The notes: generated by a model from the sequence alone, not told the origin. Counted from the stretch's first letter, positions 1-9,332 are shown. The stretch: DNA of 64,000 nt from Hyphomicrobium sp. (GCA_017512425.1 JAFWGI010000005.1:124001-188000), one strand, 5' to 3'. Numbers and translations are program-made.

Positions 1-38
1 ACGACATCGACGACGACCAATAGAGGAGACCCCCCAAT

Positions 39-443
39 ATGCTGAAGCTCGCTGACGCCCGCCGCATTATCGCCGCCGCCGAAAAGAAGGCCGTGGAAAT
101 CGGCCAGCCGATGAACATCGCGGTCGTCGACGAAGGCGCGAACCTGATCGCGCACGTCCGCATGGACAATGCCTGGATCGGGTCGATCGACATTTCCATC
201 AACAAGGCGTTCACGTCGCGCGCGTTCAACATTTCGACCAAGGAACTCGCCGAAAACAGTCAGCCGGGCGACCAGTTCTTCGGCATCCACGCCTCGAACC
301 ATGATCGCGTCATGATCTTCGCCGGCGGCATCCCGTTGAAAGACAAGAGCGGCGTCGTCATCGGCGCAATCGGTGTCTCAGGCGGCAGCGGCGCGCAGGA
401 TCACGATGTTGCCGAAGCTGGCGCATCCGCGCACACCTGCTAA
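39..443 (+). CDS. GlcG/HbpS-family (DUF336) haem-binding-like protein
   Basis: A 134-residue single-domain protein of the GlcG/HbpS (DUF336) family. The family fold is seen in the opening helix (LADARRIIAAAEKKAVEI), the strand MNIAVVDEGANLIAHVRMD and the glycine-rich end GAIGVSGGSGAQDHDVAEAG. HbpS binds haem and modulates a two-component sensor in Streptomyces; GlcG-type members sit in glycolate or alcohol-oxidation operons. Which role applies here cannot be told. It has no signal peptide, so it is probably cytosolic. The ATG at 39 follows GAGGAGA (23-29) at 9-nt spacing, a strong ribosome site. The gene may end an operon that starts left of the window. The family call is firm; the substrate is unknown. 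Confidence 0.8.
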   Translation: MLKLADARRIIAAAEKKAVEIGQPMNIAVVDEGANLIAHVRMDNAWIGSIDISINKAFTSRAFNISTKELAENSQPGDQFFGIHASNHDRVMIFAGGIPLKDKSGVVIGAIGVSGGSGAQDHDVAEAGASAHTC

Positions 444-504
444 ACGCTGCGCCGAGTTTGAACTGATCGCGGCGGGTCGGGTGCAAAGCCTGATCCGCCG
501 CTAT

Positions 505-1641
505 TTATTCTAGGACACCGCGCGATTGCATAGGCGTGCGGTCATAACTGGGGAACGTATTTGCGTCGGTCGTCAGCAGATCGAGATATGTCTTGTTCAA
601 GAAGATCTTCTCTCGCCCGACCTTCTCGTCCCGTAAGACTCCGATGCGAACGAGCTCTTGCAGATAGGTCGACGCCGCTTGCCGCTTGGCAATGCCGTGC
701 TCGACGACATTTGCGATTCGGCAATACGGCTGCGTTAACAGCAGATCGACCAGCTCGCGCGAATGAATTTTCGGCAGTGCCGCCTTTACATGCCTATTGG
801 TTTCGTCGAGAAGTTCGCGCATTGCGCCGATCTTGCGTGCCGTCCATTGCGACGTCGTCTCGACGGCCGTCATCATGTAGATGAGCCAGTTTTCCCAATC
901 ACCGTGCGTCGTCACGCGTTCGAGCGCGCGATAATAGTCTGCGCGTGTTTCAAGGATGTAGCGACTGAGATAAAGGGTCGGCAGATCGAGCAGTCCCTCC
1001 TGAATAAGGTACGCGACATTCAAGATACGGCCTGTCCGTCCATTGCCGTCCGGAAACGGATGGATGGCTTCGAACTGATAGTGCAGCACCGCCATCTTGA
1101 TGAGCGGGTCGAGGTCGCCACTGCGGTCATGGACGAACGCATCCCAGTTTGAGAGCAACTCGCGCAGCACAGCCTCGCCTTGTGGCGGCGTGTAGATGAT
1201 TTCGCCCGTGTGCTTATTCTTGAGATTAACCGGTATCGCGCGGACATCGAGGTCGACGCCGGTGATCGTGCGGCAAATCTCGATGGCCGTGCGCGATGTC
1301 AGCGGGCGTTTCTTGATGAGTTCGAGCGCACCATAGAGCGCCCTGCGGTAGCGGACGCCTTCTTTTGCGCCGGGATCGCCATTTTCGCTTTCGAGTGCTG
1401 CCTCGCGAAACAGCGCGTCATTGGTCGTGACGATGTTTTCGATTTCGGAGCTGTCTTTGGCTTCGAGCAGCGGGATTGTGGTAATCAGCACACCGGGATC
1501 GGGGATGGTCTGTCCGGCAAGGCGCAGCTCCGAGAGGGCGCTGCGCGCTAGGCCCCACCGCTTCAAAACCTTATTGGTTTCGATCTCGGCCTTCGGAGGC
1601 AGCTTCGGCAGTTCGTTATAAGGTAATTTGGGGTCGAACAT
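505..1641 (-). CDS. Fic-family protein (probable AMP transferase) with C-terminal winged helix
   Basis: Fic-domain protein that would transfer AMP (or another nucleotide moiety) onto a target protein. From the ATG at 1641 it has 378 residues. An N-terminal Fic_N segment carries the inhibitory motif SSEIEN (residues 64-69, fitting [S/T]xxxE[G/N]), so it looks self-inhibited. The Fic core motif HPFPDGNGRTGR (194-205) is intact, with the catalytic His and the phosphate-binding GNGR. The last ~90 residues (HSRELVDLLLTQPYCRIANVVE onwards) resemble a winged helix. An upstream ATG at 1668 in frame is possible, but it overlaps the first half-site of the operator array, and relatives begin near the PYNELPKLPP segment, so 1641 is preferred. 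The gene is divergent from leuS, and the target is unknown. The array behind it suggests control, perhaps by its own winged helix (inference). Confidence 0.85.
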   Translation of the reverse strand: MFDPKLPYNELPKLPPKAEIETNKVLKRWGLARSALSELRLAGQTIPDPGVLITTIPLLEAKDSSEIENIVTTNDALFREAALESENGDPGAKEGVRYRRALYGALELIKKRPLTSRTAIEICRTITGVDLDVRAIPVNLKNKHTGEIIYTPPQGEAVLRELLSNWDAFVHDRSGDLDPLIKMAVLHYQFEAIHPFPDGNGRTGRILNVAYLIQEGLLDLPTLYLSRYILETRADYYRALERVTTHGDWENWLIYMMTAVETTSQWTARKIGAMRELLDETNRHVKAALPKIHSRELVDLLLTQPYCRIANVVEHGIAKRQAASTYLQELVRIGVLRDEKVGREKIFLNKTYLDLLTTDANTFPSYDRTPMQSRGVLE

Positions 1642-1659
1642 GGTTTGTCTCGGCTCACG

Positions 1660-1882
1660 TGTCGACATAATCTGTTTTTATCGACTCGTGAGGACATATA
1701 CGTCGATCCGATCGACATCACCATACCGTAATGTCGATAAACGGTGAATTTATCGACATGCAATTGGCTACGTGTCGATTTCGGCGCCACTTCTCGACAT
1801 ACATGTCGACTAATCGCGATTTTATCGACATATGCTTTGCGAACTGTCGATCCATTCGACACGTCACCCCAGATATGTCGAT
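1660..1882. repeat. Phased array of 13 RTGTCGATAAA half-sites between fic and leuS
   Basis: Thirteen copies of a TCGA-centred half-site (consensus RTGTCGATAAA) fill the gap behind fic. TCGA cores start at 1662, 1681, 1703, 1712, 1734, 1753, 1775, 1794, 1806, 1825, 1847, 1856 and 1878, strictly alternating in orientation. Forward copies (1662, 1703, 1734, 1775, 1806, 1847, 1878) are spaced 41, 31, 41, 31, 41, 31 bp, close to whole helical turns, so all face one side of the DNA. The best pair is ATGTCGATAAA (1731-1741) against TTTATCGACAT (1749-1759), perfect 11-bp arms with a 7-bp spacer. This is most likely a cooperative operator array. The remaining 150 bp before leuS show no clear signal except a TATAAA at 1895-1900. 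Confidence 0.85.
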
Positions 1883-2032
1883 GAACTCCATTTTTATAAA
1901 CATGCAGGCGATGGCCGCGAGATTTGCAGCCTTGACCCTTCTTTACCTTTGAGGCTCTTTACGGCACGCCGAACGGTCGTTCTCGGCCAAACCGCCCGCA
2001 ATTTCTTAACGCCCTGAAAGACATCGCCACCC

Positions 2033-4675
2033 ATGGCCGCCGAACGTTACAACGCACCCGCACGCGAAAAGCACTGGCAGAAGGTCTGGGACAAGGGCCG
2101 GATTTTTGAGGCGAGCGACGACGAAAGCCGCCCGAAATGCTACGTCCTCGAGATGTTCCCGTACCCGTCGGGCCGCATCCACATGGGCCACGTCCGCAAT
2201 TACGCGATGGGTGACGTCTTCGCGCGCTACAAGCGCGCCAAGGGCTTCAACGTGCTACATCCGATGGGCTGGGACGCCTTTGGCATGCCGGCCGAAAACG
2301 CCGCGATGGAACGCAAGGTCCATCCTGGCAAGTGGACCTATCAGAACATCGACACGATGCGCGGACAGCTCAAATCGATGGGCCTGTCGCTCGACTGGTC
2401 ACGCGAGATCGCAACCTGTGCGCCGGAATACTACCAGCACCAGCAGAAGCTTTTTCTCGACTTCCTAAAAAAGGGCATCGCCTATCGCAAGTCGTCGAAG
2501 GTCAACTGGGACCCGGTCGATCACACGGTCTTGGCGAACGAGCAGGTGATCGACGGCCGCGGCTGGCGCTCGGGTGCGCTCGTTGAACAGCGCGAGCTGA
2601 CGCAGTGGTTCTTCAAGATCACTGACTACGCCGAAGAACTTCTGCGCGACCTCGACACGCTGACCAACTGGCCCGAAAAAGTCCGGCTGATGCAGGCGAA
2701 CTGGATCGGCCGCTCGGAAGGCATGCTGGTCCGTTGGGCGCTAGATGAAAAGACTGCACCACAAGGCGCGGGCGAACTCGAAGTCTACACGACGCGCCCG
2801 GACACGCTGTTCGGCGCGTCGTTCCTCGCCGTTGCCGCCGATCATCCGCTTGCGAAGGCGGCCTCGGAAAATAACGCCGAGCTCGCTGAATTCTGCGAAG
2901 AGTGCCGGCGCATGGGCACGTCCGTCGCCGATATTGAAGCTGCGGAAAAGCGCGGTTTCGATACCGGCATTCGCGCGACGCATCCGTTCGATCCGTCATG
3001 GCCGTTGCCGGTTTACGTCGCGAATTTCGTGCTGATGGATTACGGCACGGGCGCTATTTTCGGCTGCCCATCCGGCGACCAGCGCGACATGGATTTCGCA
3101 CGCCGCTACGACTTGCCGGTCGTGCCAGTGATCCTGCCGCCAGGCGAAGACGCAGCGACGTTTACGTTGAAAAATAAGGCCTACGAAGACGACGGCGTGA
3201 TGATCAATTCGCGCTTCCTCGACGGTAAATCGACGACGGAAGCTTTCGAAGAAGCAGCGTCGCGCCTCGAAAAACAGAAGCTTGCGGGCAAACCGCAGGG
3301 AACGCGCAAGGTCAATTTCCGCCTGCGCGACTGGGGTATCTCGCGTCAGCGCTATTGGGGCTGTCCGATCCCGATCGTTCACTGCAGCGATTGCGGCGTC
3401 GTGCCGGTCGCAGAAAAAGATTTGCCGATCAAACTTCCGGAAGACGCGACGTTCGACAAACCCGGCAACCCGCTCGACCGCCATCCGACGTGGAAAAATT
3501 GCTCCTGCCCGAAGTGCGGGAAAGCCGCCACGCGCGAAACCGACACGATGGATACGTTTGTCGACTCGTCCTGGTACTACGTCCGCTTTACCGCACCGAA
3601 GGCCGCAACGCCGGTTGACAAGAAGTCTGCGCAATACTGGTTGCCGGTTGATCAGTACATCGGTGGCATCGAGCACGCGATTTTGCATCTGCTCTATTCG
3701 CGCTTCTTCGCCCGCGCGATGTGCGACACCGGTCATTTGCAGTTCGCGACGAATACGCGCGAACCGTTTGCAGCGCTTTTTACGCAAGGCATGGTCACGC
3801 ACGAAACCTACAAGTCGCAAGACGGCTACTGGCTGCTGCCGAACGAAGTGAAATTCGAAGGCGAGGGCGCGAGCCGCCATGCTGTCGAAGCCGCCTCCGG
3901 CCGACCGGTCACGATCGGCTCGATCGAAAAGATGTCGAAATCGAAGAAGAACCTCGTCGACCCGGATGACATCATCGCCCATTACGGCGCCGACTGCGCG
4001 CGCTGGTTCATGCTGTCGGATTCCCCGCCAGAACGCGACGTGATCTGGACGGAAGCTGGCGTCGCCGGTGCCGGGCGCTTCATCCAGCGCGTCTGGCGGA
4101 TCGTCGAAGATATCGCCAACGCGTATCCGAGTGCCGATGAGCAAGCCAAGCCGGCGACCTTCGGCCCCGAGGCTGAAACCGTCCGCAAGGCGGCGCACAG
4201 GGCGATGGATCAGGTCGGCAAGGCGATCGAGGCGCTGCGCTTCAACGTCGCCGTTGCTCAGATCCACGAGTTCGCGAATGTGCTCCAGGCGGCGCTAACC
4301 AAGGCGGCCGACGGCAAGGCACCGCCAGGGCTGGATTGGGCTTCCCGCGAGGCCGCCCGTTTCCTGGTCACAATGATCGGCCCCATGATGCCGCATTTGT
4401 CTGAAGAATGCTGGGCGCGGCTCGGATACAACACGTTACTCGCGAACGAACCGTGGCCGGACATCGAAGCGGCCCTTCTCGTTGACGATCAAGTCACCAT
4501 TGCCGTACAGGTGAATGGCAAGAGGCGGGACGAGTTGGTCATTTCGCGCTCCGCGGGCTCGCAAGAGGTCGAGGCAGCCGCATTGGCTCTCGAAGCCGTC
4601 AGCCGGGCGCTCGAAGGGCGGCCGGTTAAGAAAGTTATCGTGGTTCCGCAAAGGATCGTGAATGTCGTCGGCTGA
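2033..4675 (+). CDS. leuS: Leucyl-tRNA synthetase
   Basis: Class I aminoacyl-tRNA synthetase that charges tRNA-Leu, 880 residues, normal length for bacterial LeuRS. The HIGH-type motif HMGH is at residues 50-53 within [16 protein letters not shown], and KMSKS is at 633-637. Between them lies the CP1 editing domain ([22 protein letters not shown]). A cysteine-rich zinc-type insertion (CSDCG ... CSCPKCG) and the [22 protein letters not shown] catalytic segments are also visible, followed by the helical anticodon-binding domain. It heads the rightward leuS-lptE-holA group; its stop overlaps the lptE start by 14 bases. The start is the first ATG in frame after the fic-leuS gap; no strong Shine-Dalgarno is seen. 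Confidence 0.97.
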   Translation: MAAERYNAPAREKHWQKVWDKGRIFEASDDESRPKCYVLEMFPYPSGRIHMGHVRNYAMGDVFARYKRAKGFNVLHPMGWDAFGMPAENAAMERKVHPGKWTYQNIDTMRGQLKSMGLSLDWSREIATCAPEYYQHQQKLFLDFLKKGIAYRKSSKVNWDPVDHTVLANEQVIDGRGWRSGALVEQRELTQWFFKITDYAEELLRDLDTLTNWPEKVRLMQANWIGRSEGMLVRWALDEKTAPQGAGELEVYTTRPDTLFGASFLAVAADHPLAKAASENNAELAEFCEECRRMGTSVADIEAAEKRGFDTGIRATHPFDPSWPLPVYVANFVLMDYGTGAIFGCPSGDQRDMDFARRYDLPVVPVILPPGEDAATFTLKNKAYEDDGVMINSRFLDGKSTTEAFEEAASRLEKQKLAGKPQGTRKVNFRLRDWGISRQRYWGCPIPIVHCSDCGVVPVAEKDLPIKLPEDATFDKPGNPLDRHPTWKNCSCPKCGKAATRETDTMDTFVDSSWYYVRFTAPKAATPVDKKSAQYWLPVDQYIGGIEHAILHLLYSRFFARAMCDTGHLQFATNTREPFAALFTQGMVTHETYKSQDGYWLLPNEVKFEGEGASRHAVEAASGRPVTIGSIEKMSKSKKNLVDPDDIIAHYGADCARWFMLSDSPPERDVIWTEAGVAGAGRFIQRVWRIVEDIANAYPSADEQAKPATFGPEAETVRKAAHRAMDQVGKAIEALRFNVAVAQIHEFANVLQAALTKAADGKAPPGLDWASREAARFLVTMIGPMMPHLSEECWARLGYNTLLANEPWPDIEAALLVDDQVTIAVQVNGKRRDELVISRSAGSQEVEAAALALEAVSRALEGRPVKKVIVVPQRIVNVVG

Positions 4676-5228
4676 AGTCTCAAGCGGACATCGATCTGTC
4701 ACTCGGCCGCTCCGCGCGCTGAAACTGCTGCTGTGCGTCGCTGTTGCCGGACTTGCGGCAGCATGCTCCGACGCGTCGGGCTTCCGGCCACTGCATGCGT
4801 CGTCGGATTTCGGCGGTACCGGTGCCAACGAGAAGCTTGCCGCAGTCGACATTGCGCCAATCCCCGGTCGCGTTGGCCAGCGCATTCGCAACGAATTGAT
4901 TTTCCAGGCAACGGGTGGTGGAGCGCCGCTGCCGCCTGAATACCGCCTAGAAATTGCGGTGCGTGAATCGGTAACGTCGACGCTCGTCAACATCGAAGGC
5001 AACGCATCGGGCCAAGTTTACAACGTCGATGCTGCTTATCGCCTGATCCGCATCGCCGACAAATCGGTGATCGCCGAAGGCCGCAGCTACGGCCGCGCCG
5101 GCTTCGAGCGCGTCACGTCGATTTTCGCCAACGTCCGTGCGCGTGAAAACGCAGAAAACCGTGCTGCCAAAACAGTCGGCGAAGAACTGCGCACGCGCCT
5201 CTTGGCGCATCTGTCCCGCCCCGCGTAA
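4662..5228 (+). CDS. lptE: LPS-assembly lipoprotein LptE
   Basis: Outer-membrane lipoprotein that plugs LptD and helps insert lipopolysaccharide into the outer leaflet. It has 188 residues with a type II signal peptide: a hydrophobic run [16 protein letters not shown] ends in a lipobox with Cys35 as the lipidation site. The mature part shows the short alternating pattern of LptE, with the family's GFRPLHA opening just after the cysteine. Sequence conservation in this family is low, so the call also leans on position: LptE between leuS and holA is the usual order in many proteobacteria. The ATG at 4662 lies inside the end of leuS (14-base overlap), which suggests coupled translation. Confidence 0.85.
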   Translation: MSSAEVSSGHRSVTRPLRALKLLLCVAVAGLAAACSDASGFRPLHASSDFGGTGANEKLAAVDIAPIPGRVGQRIRNELIFQATGGGAPLPPEYRLEIAVRESVTSTLVNIEGNASGQVYNVDAAYRLIRIADKSVIAEGRSYGRAGFERVTSIFANVRARENAENRAAKTVGEELRTRLLAHLSRPA

Positions 5229-5240
5229 CGCGGCCGCTCT

Positions 5241-6293
5241 ATGGTTGCCATCAAAGCGCAGCAAGCCGCGGCATTCACAAAATCGCCGCCAGTGACGTTG
5301 TCTGCGGTTTTGTTCTTCGGGTCTGACCCGGGCCTCATTACGGAACGCTCGCAGCAGATCGCAGCGACGATCGCGGCGCGCGAGAACCCGCCGGGCGAAG
5401 TGATGCGCCTCGACGAAACGGATCTCGACGAGGATACGGGCCGCCTCGCCGTCGAGCTGCAAACACGGCCGATGTTCTCAGGCCGCAAAATCATTCGCGT
5501 GACGGCCGGGCGGCGCATCAACGCGGCGCTGCTCAAAGACATACTCGACGGCACGCCCCTCGAAGGCTTTCTCGTCGTCGAAGGCGGCAACCTGAAACCC
5601 GACGACGCCATGCGCGCACTTTTTGAAGGCCTTCCGAGCTTGGCCGCGGTTGCCTGCTATCCCGATTCCGCAGCCGACATCGACAGCCTGATCAACGACG
5701 TGCTAGCGGCGCATAAAATGCGCATAACCAATGATGCGCGAGCGCTGCTGCAATCGCGCCTCGGTGCGGATCGCGCGCTATCGCGCGGCGAAATCGAAAA
5801 GCTGGCGCTGTTCGCGCTCGGCAACGGCGAAATATCCGAGGACGACGTCGAGGCGATTGTCGGCGACGCCGCCGATCTTGCGCTTGAACGCATCGCTGAA
5901 GCCGCAGCCAGCGGCCGCGCCGTTGCCGCCGTCACCGACTATGGCCGCGCGATTGCGTCGGGTGAGAGCGCACAGGCAATCATCCTGATCATGCAGCGCT
6001 ATTTCTTGAAGCTTCACCGGGTTCGTGGCGATCTCGATAGCGGCCGCAGCCTCGAAGACGCGCTGCGCGGCCTGCGGCCACCGCTGCATTTCAAGCAGCG
6101 CGACGTCTTCGCTGCGCAGATCAGAAACTGGTCTCGGACATCACTCGATTCTGCGCTTCAACGCATAAGCGAAACGGCGAAGGCGGCTCGGCTGTCGTCA
6201 CAGCTTGAGGATACGCTGGCCGAACGCCTCGTCCTGGCGATCGCGGCTATGGCGGCACCCGCCGGCGCCGCGCGTGCGTCCCGGCGCCGCTGA
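5241..6293 (+). CDS. holA: DNA polymerase III delta subunit
   Basis: Clamp-loader subunit that opens the sliding clamp; 350 residues, the normal size. The N-terminal AAA+-like domain (LSAVLFFGSDPGLITERS, then EVMRLDETDLDEDTGRLAVELQTRPMFSGRKIIRV) lacks a P-loop as expected for delta. The middle has NDARALLQSRLGADRALSRGEIEKLALF, a typical HolA lid segment, and the C-terminal helical collar follows. It begins 12 bases after lptE and is surely co-transcribed with leuS and lptE. In alphaproteobacteria holA commonly lies near parB, as it does here within about 4 kb. Confidence 0.93.
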   Translation: MVAIKAQQAAAFTKSPPVTLSAVLFFGSDPGLITERSQQIAATIAARENPPGEVMRLDETDLDEDTGRLAVELQTRPMFSGRKIIRVTAGRRINAALLKDILDGTPLEGFLVVEGGNLKPDDAMRALFEGLPSLAAVACYPDSAADIDSLINDVLAAHKMRITNDARALLQSRLGADRALSRGEIEKLALFALGNGEISEDDVEAIVGDAADLALERIAEAAASGRAVAAVTDYGRAIASGESAQAIILIMQRYFLKLHRVRGDLDSGRSLEDALRGLRPPLHFKQRDVFAAQIRNWSRTSLDSALQRISETAKAARLSSQLEDTLAERLVLAIAAMAAPAGAARASRRR

Positions 6294-6355
6294 GCGGCCA
6301 ACTTGCCCGCAGACCGCCCACCCCTATAGTGCGCGCCGCAACCACGGGGGAACCA

Positions 6356-7363
6356 ATGACGAGCACGACGGGCACGAAATACGGCGTCACCGGCATCGGA
6401 AACGCCATTGTCGATATCATAGGCCGCTGCGACGACGTTTACCTCGCCCAGGTCGGCGCCGCCAAAGGCAGCATGCGCCTCGTCGATGCCGACGACGTCA
6501 ACAAGATCTATGCCGGCATGGGCCCAGCGGTTGAAATCTCGGGTGGCTCGGCTGCCAATACGATTGCCGGCGTCGCGTCGTTTGGTGGCCGCGCAGGCTT
6601 CATCGGATCGATCGCAGACGACGAATTTGGCCGCATCTTCTCGCACGATATTCGGTCGATCGGCGTGACGTTCACCAATGCACCGATCAAAGGCGGCATG
6701 CCGACGTCGCGGTCACTCATCCTCGTCACGCCAGACGGCGAGCGCACGATGAACACGTTCCTCGGAACATCAACGCAATTCGATGAAACGATGCTCGATC
6801 GCGCCCTCATTCGCGACAGCGCCATCCTTTATCTTGAAGGCTATCTGTTCGATCGCGAAGAAGCCAAGCGCGCATTTAAAGAAGCCGCGAAAGAAGCGAA
6901 AGCTGCAGGCCGTAGAGTCGCGCTGACGTTATCGGACGGCTTCTGCGTCGATCGCCATCGCGCCGAATTTCTGAGCTTCATTCGCGACGGCGTCGATATC
7001 GTCTTCGCCAATGAAAGCGAAATCAAATCGCTTTATGAAACGTCGAATTACGACGACGCTGTTGCGAGCGCGCGTAAGGACATCAAGCTTGCCGTTTTGA
7101 CGCGCAGCGCCAAAGGCTCGCACATATTGACGGACGGCCGCGACATCGAAATTGCCGCAGCACCGATTGATAAAGTCGTCGATACGACGGGTGCCGGCGA
7201 TCTTTATGCAGCGGGCTTTTTGTTTGGCGTCGCGCACGATCTTCCGCTCGAAACATCGGGCAAACTTGCGAGCTTGGCTGCAGCCGAAGTCATCAGTCAT
7301 ATCGGTGCAAGACCGGCCGTGCCACTCGATCGCTTAGCACGTGAGAAAGGTCTGCTGACCTAA
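6356..7363 (+). CDS. PfkB-family carbohydrate/adenosine kinase
   Basis: ATP-dependent kinase of the PfkB (ribokinase) superfamily, closest in look to adenosine or nucleoside kinases. The N-terminal substrate region GNAIVDIIGRCDD and GGSAANTIAGVASFGG (di-glycine hinge) are present. PfkB signature 2 reads DTTGAGDLYAAGFLFG, with D282 the expected catalytic base. With the ATG at 6356 it has 335 residues; an in-frame ATG at 6329 would add 9 residues, but homologous proteins begin near the KYGVTGIGNA strand. It stands alone, 62 bases after holA, and ends at the 13-bp inverted repeat. The exact sugar or nucleoside substrate cannot be read from the sequence. Confidence 0.85.
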   Translation: MTSTTGTKYGVTGIGNAIVDIIGRCDDVYLAQVGAAKGSMRLVDADDVNKIYAGMGPAVEISGGSAANTIAGVASFGGRAGFIGSIADDEFGRIFSHDIRSIGVTFTNAPIKGGMPTSRSLILVTPDGERTMNTFLGTSTQFDETMLDRALIRDSAILYLEGYLFDREEAKRAFKEAAKEAKAAGRRVALTLSDGFCVDRHRAEFLSFIRDGVDIVFANESEIKSLYETSNYDDAVASARKDIKLAVLTRSAKGSHILTDGRDIEIAAAPIDKVVDTTGAGDLYAAGFLFGVAHDLPLETSGKLASLAAAEVISHIGARPAVPLDRLAREKGLLT

Positions 7364-7368
7364 TTTAG

Positions 7369-7404
7369 AAATGGCCAATTCCAATTTCTGCGAATTGGCC
7401 ATTT
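7369..7404. repeat. Perfect 13-bp inverted repeat with GGCCAATT cores
   Basis: Arms AAATGGCCAATTC (7369-7381) and GAATTGGCCATTT (7392-7404) are perfect complements with a 10-base spacer. It begins six bases after the PfkB kinase stop and has no T-run, so it is a poor intrinsic terminator on either strand. Related GCCAATTC or GGAATT motifs recur at 7474-7482, 7486-7491 and 7515-7528, all upstream of the AT-hook protein gene. It is likely an operator or protein-binding site; an mRNA end-stabilising hairpin is the alternative. Confidence 0.6.
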
Positions 7405-7577
7405 CAATATCTGAGAAATACCAATAGCGGATCGATAGCAGACTGAACATGGTTCAGTTGCAATAATAACACAGCCAATTCCGGCTCCAATTCGACCGGC
7501 TATTTAAATTCCCTGGAATTGCCAATTCATTTCGACCAATGTCATCTCAACGAATCGCTTCGTTCGAGGTTCGATGA

Positions 7578-7862
7578 ATGGTTGAGACGAAGATCAAGCG
7601 CGGGCGCCCGATTGGGACCGGTATCGATGATAGCGACCGGATTGCGCGCCTTATTGAATTGCTCAGAACTCAGCCGGACTTGAAGCCGACAACGGCCATT
7701 CGTGTCATGGGCTTTTCCGACCCATCGACCATCCGTCGCCTTCGCGACAAATATAAAGCCGCACAAACGGTCTCGCCTGCAACGCCTATCAGCTCTGCTG
7801 CTGGCGCTGTCCGCACGCCTAAAAAACCGGACACTGTCCGGGTCGCAGGACCGCTCAACTAA
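7578..7862 (+). CDS. Small AT-hook/HTH-like putative DNA-binding protein
   Basis: A 94-residue basic protein whose family I do not recognise. Residues 7-15 read KRGRPIGTG, an AT-hook core (RGRP), which binds the minor groove of AT-rich DNA. Residues ~34-61 (DLKPTTAIRVMGFSDPSTIRRLRDKYKA) look like a helix-turn-helix with a glycine turn. The tail is Pro/Ala/Thr-rich and probably disordered. The ATG follows GAGG at 9-nt spacing. It is a monocistronic unit: 214 bp of AATT-rich repeats upstream and a strong terminator downstream. The match between an AT-hook and AATT-rich palindromes upstream suggests autoregulation, which is inference. Confidence 0.6.
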   Translation: MVETKIKRGRPIGTGIDDSDRIARLIELLRTQPDLKPTTAIRVMGFSDPSTIRRLRDKYKAAQTVSPATPISSAAGAVRTPKKPDTVRVAGPLN

Positions 7863-7917
7863 TCCGCTGAGCAACTGCCAAACTTCCAGCACTCTCCAAA
7901 AATATGATCAACTACCA

Positions 7918-7947
7918 GGGCCGCTGCCCCAAGCGGCCCATTTTTTT
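7918..7947 (+). terminator. Rho-independent terminator after the AT-hook gene
   Basis: Perfect 8-bp GC-rich stem GGGCCGCT (7918-7925) / AGCGGCCC (7932-7939) with a 6-base loop, then A and seven Ts (7941-7947). It ends transcription of the small gene before it reaches the oppositely oriented coaA. Confidence 0.9.
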
Positions 7948-7950
7948 GGC

Positions 7951-7987
7951 CGCTTCCGACTCGCGTTCCGCGAGCCGGCCGGAAGCG
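7951..7987 (-). terminator. Hairpin at the 3' end of coaA
   Basis: Interrupted hairpin: CGCTTCCG (7951-7958) pairs with CGGAAGCG (7980-7987), and CTCGCG (7960-7965) with CGCGAG (7969-7974). It lies 8 bases beyond the coaA stop. There is no T-run on the minus strand, so it may be a stabilising hairpin or a Rho-assisted end rather than a true intrinsic terminator. Confidence 0.4.
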
Positions 7988-7995
7988 ACGTTGCA

Positions 7996-9000
7996 TCATA
8001 ACTTGCGCAAAGCGACCGATTGAACCTTGTGGTTCTTGGCTTTTTGCAAAATGAGGTGCGCGCGCCGGCGCGTCGGCAGAATATTTTCTTCGAGGTTTTT
8101 GAGGTTGACCGTGCGCCAGAGCGTAAGCGCCATCTGGCGCGCTTCCTCGGCGCTCACCGTCGCGTACTTGTGAAAATACGCGCCGGGATCGCGGAATGCG
8201 GTCGAGCGCAGACGCATGAAACGCGTCACATACCAGTGCTCGATCACGTCCGGCGCGGCATCGATATAAATCGAGAAATCGATGAAATCCGACACGAACG
8301 GAATAGCGCCGCCGCCCGGCGGCATTTCTGCGGCCTGCAGGATGTTCAATCCCTCGATAATCAGAATATCAGGCTGCTCGACGATCACTTCCTGGTTCGC
8401 AAGAATATCGTACTGGACGTGCGAATAAACCGGCGCTGTCACATGCGCGACGCCGGATTTCACGTCGCCAAGAAATTGCAGCAGCCGATCGGCGTCGAAC
8501 GATTCCGGAAATCCCTTGCGGCCCATCAGGCCGCGCTTTTCGAGTTCGGCGTTCGGCAACAGGAAGCCGTCGGTTGTCAGCAGATCAACGCGTGGATGAT
8601 CAGGCCAGCGCGCCAGCAGCGCCTTCAGAACACGTGCTGTCGTGCTTTTGCCGACGGCAACCGACCCCGCCACGCCAATGATAAATGGCACCTTTACGTC
8701 CTTGCGGCCGAGAAACTCCAGCGACACGGCATGGAGCTTTTGCTCGGCGGCGACGTACAAATTCAGCAAGCGCGAGAGCGGCAGATAAATCTGCTCGACG
8801 TCATCGACGGAGAGCTCTTCGATAACACCCGAGAGCTGTTCAAGCTCGCTCGGCTTCAACGTCATCGGCGTGTCGGCACGTAGCCGCGCCCACTCTTCAC
8901 GCGTGAAATTGCGGTACGGTGAAAACGCGAGTTTCGCCGCAGCCGCCGCCCGTTGCGCCTTACGGGCCTTGACGGCACGCGCAACTTTGTTCGGCTTCAC
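7996..9000 (-). CDS. coaA: Pantothenate kinase, type I
   Basis: Phosphorylates pantothenate, the first step of coenzyme A synthesis. It has 334 residues; the P-loop GSVAVGKST spans 112-120, preceded by the type I N-terminal [28 protein letters not shown] and [14 protein letters not shown] segments and the C-terminal [25 protein letters not shown] are hallmark CoaA sequences. It starts with GTG at 9000, overlapping the hisE stop as GTGA, so the two are translationally coupled. The downstream hairpin closes the unit. Identification is secure. Confidence 0.95.
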   Translation of the reverse strand: MKPNKVARAVKARKAQRAAAAAKLAFSPYRNFTREEWARLRADTPMTLKPSELEQLSGVIEELSVDDVEQIYLPLSRLLNLYVAAEQKLHAVSLEFLGRKDVKVPFIIGVAGSVAVGKSTTARVLKALLARWPDHPRVDLLTTDGFLLPNAELEKRGLMGRKGFPESFDADRLLQFLGDVKSGVAHVTAPVYSHVQYDILANQEVIVEQPDILIIEGLNILQAAEMPPGGGAIPFVSDFIDFSIYIDAAPDVIEHWYVTRFMRLRSTAFRDPGAYFHKYATVSAEEARQMALTLWRTVNLKNLEENILPTRRRAHLILQKAKNHKVQSVALRKL

Positions 9001-9332
9001 GCGCCACTCTCCTTTGGTCGCGATGCTTTCTCGTCGAGGCCGGACGTACCCATCCGTCCATCGAGAATTGCCATGACGTCGGCGAGCGGCACGCGGTTGA
9101 CCTCAAGCAGCACGAGCAAATGATACAGCGTATCGGCGGCTTCCTGGGCGAGCGCATGCGGATCCTTCGTTACGCCCGCGATGACGGCCTCGACGGCTTC
9201 TTCGCCAAACTTCCTGGCGCAGCGCTCAGGGCCAGCGTCCAGCAGCTGCCGCGTGTACGAATTGTTGGCGCTGCCTTTGCGGCGCGACTGGATCACAGCC
9301 GCGAGCCGCGCAAGCGTGTCGTGTTCGCTCAT
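8997..9332 (-). CDS. hisE: Phosphoribosyl-ATP diphosphatase
   Basis: Hydrolyses phosphoribosyl-ATP to phosphoribosyl-AMP and PPi in histidine synthesis. At 111 residues it is a stand-alone HisE, not fused to HisI. The MazG-like all-alpha fold shows the metal-binding EE(x)nE..D pattern in [13 protein letters not shown] and [16 protein letters not shown]. It precedes coaA with a 4-base overlap. In many alphaproteobacteria hisE follows hisF and the his operon; here it stands without other his genes in the window. Confidence 0.92.
   Translation of the reverse strand: MSEHDTLARLAAVIQSRRKGSANNSYTRQLLDAGPERCARKFGEEAVEAVIAGVTKDPHALAQEAADTLYHLLVLLEVNRVPLADVMAILDGRMGTSGLDEKASRPKESGA

Noticed and set aside
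1660..1882. The repeat array as a CRISPR
   Set aside because: The units are short inverted half-sites 9-22 bp apart, without spacers of constant length or cas genes.
1563..1952. Open frames on both strands through the TGTCGAT array, with repeated peptides
   Set aside because: The peptide repeats merely mirror the DNA repeat and have no ribosome site or homology signal.
2996..4267. A 423-codon open frame on the minus strand opposite leuS
   Set aside because: Long antisense frames are common by codon bias; leuS is clearly the real gene here.
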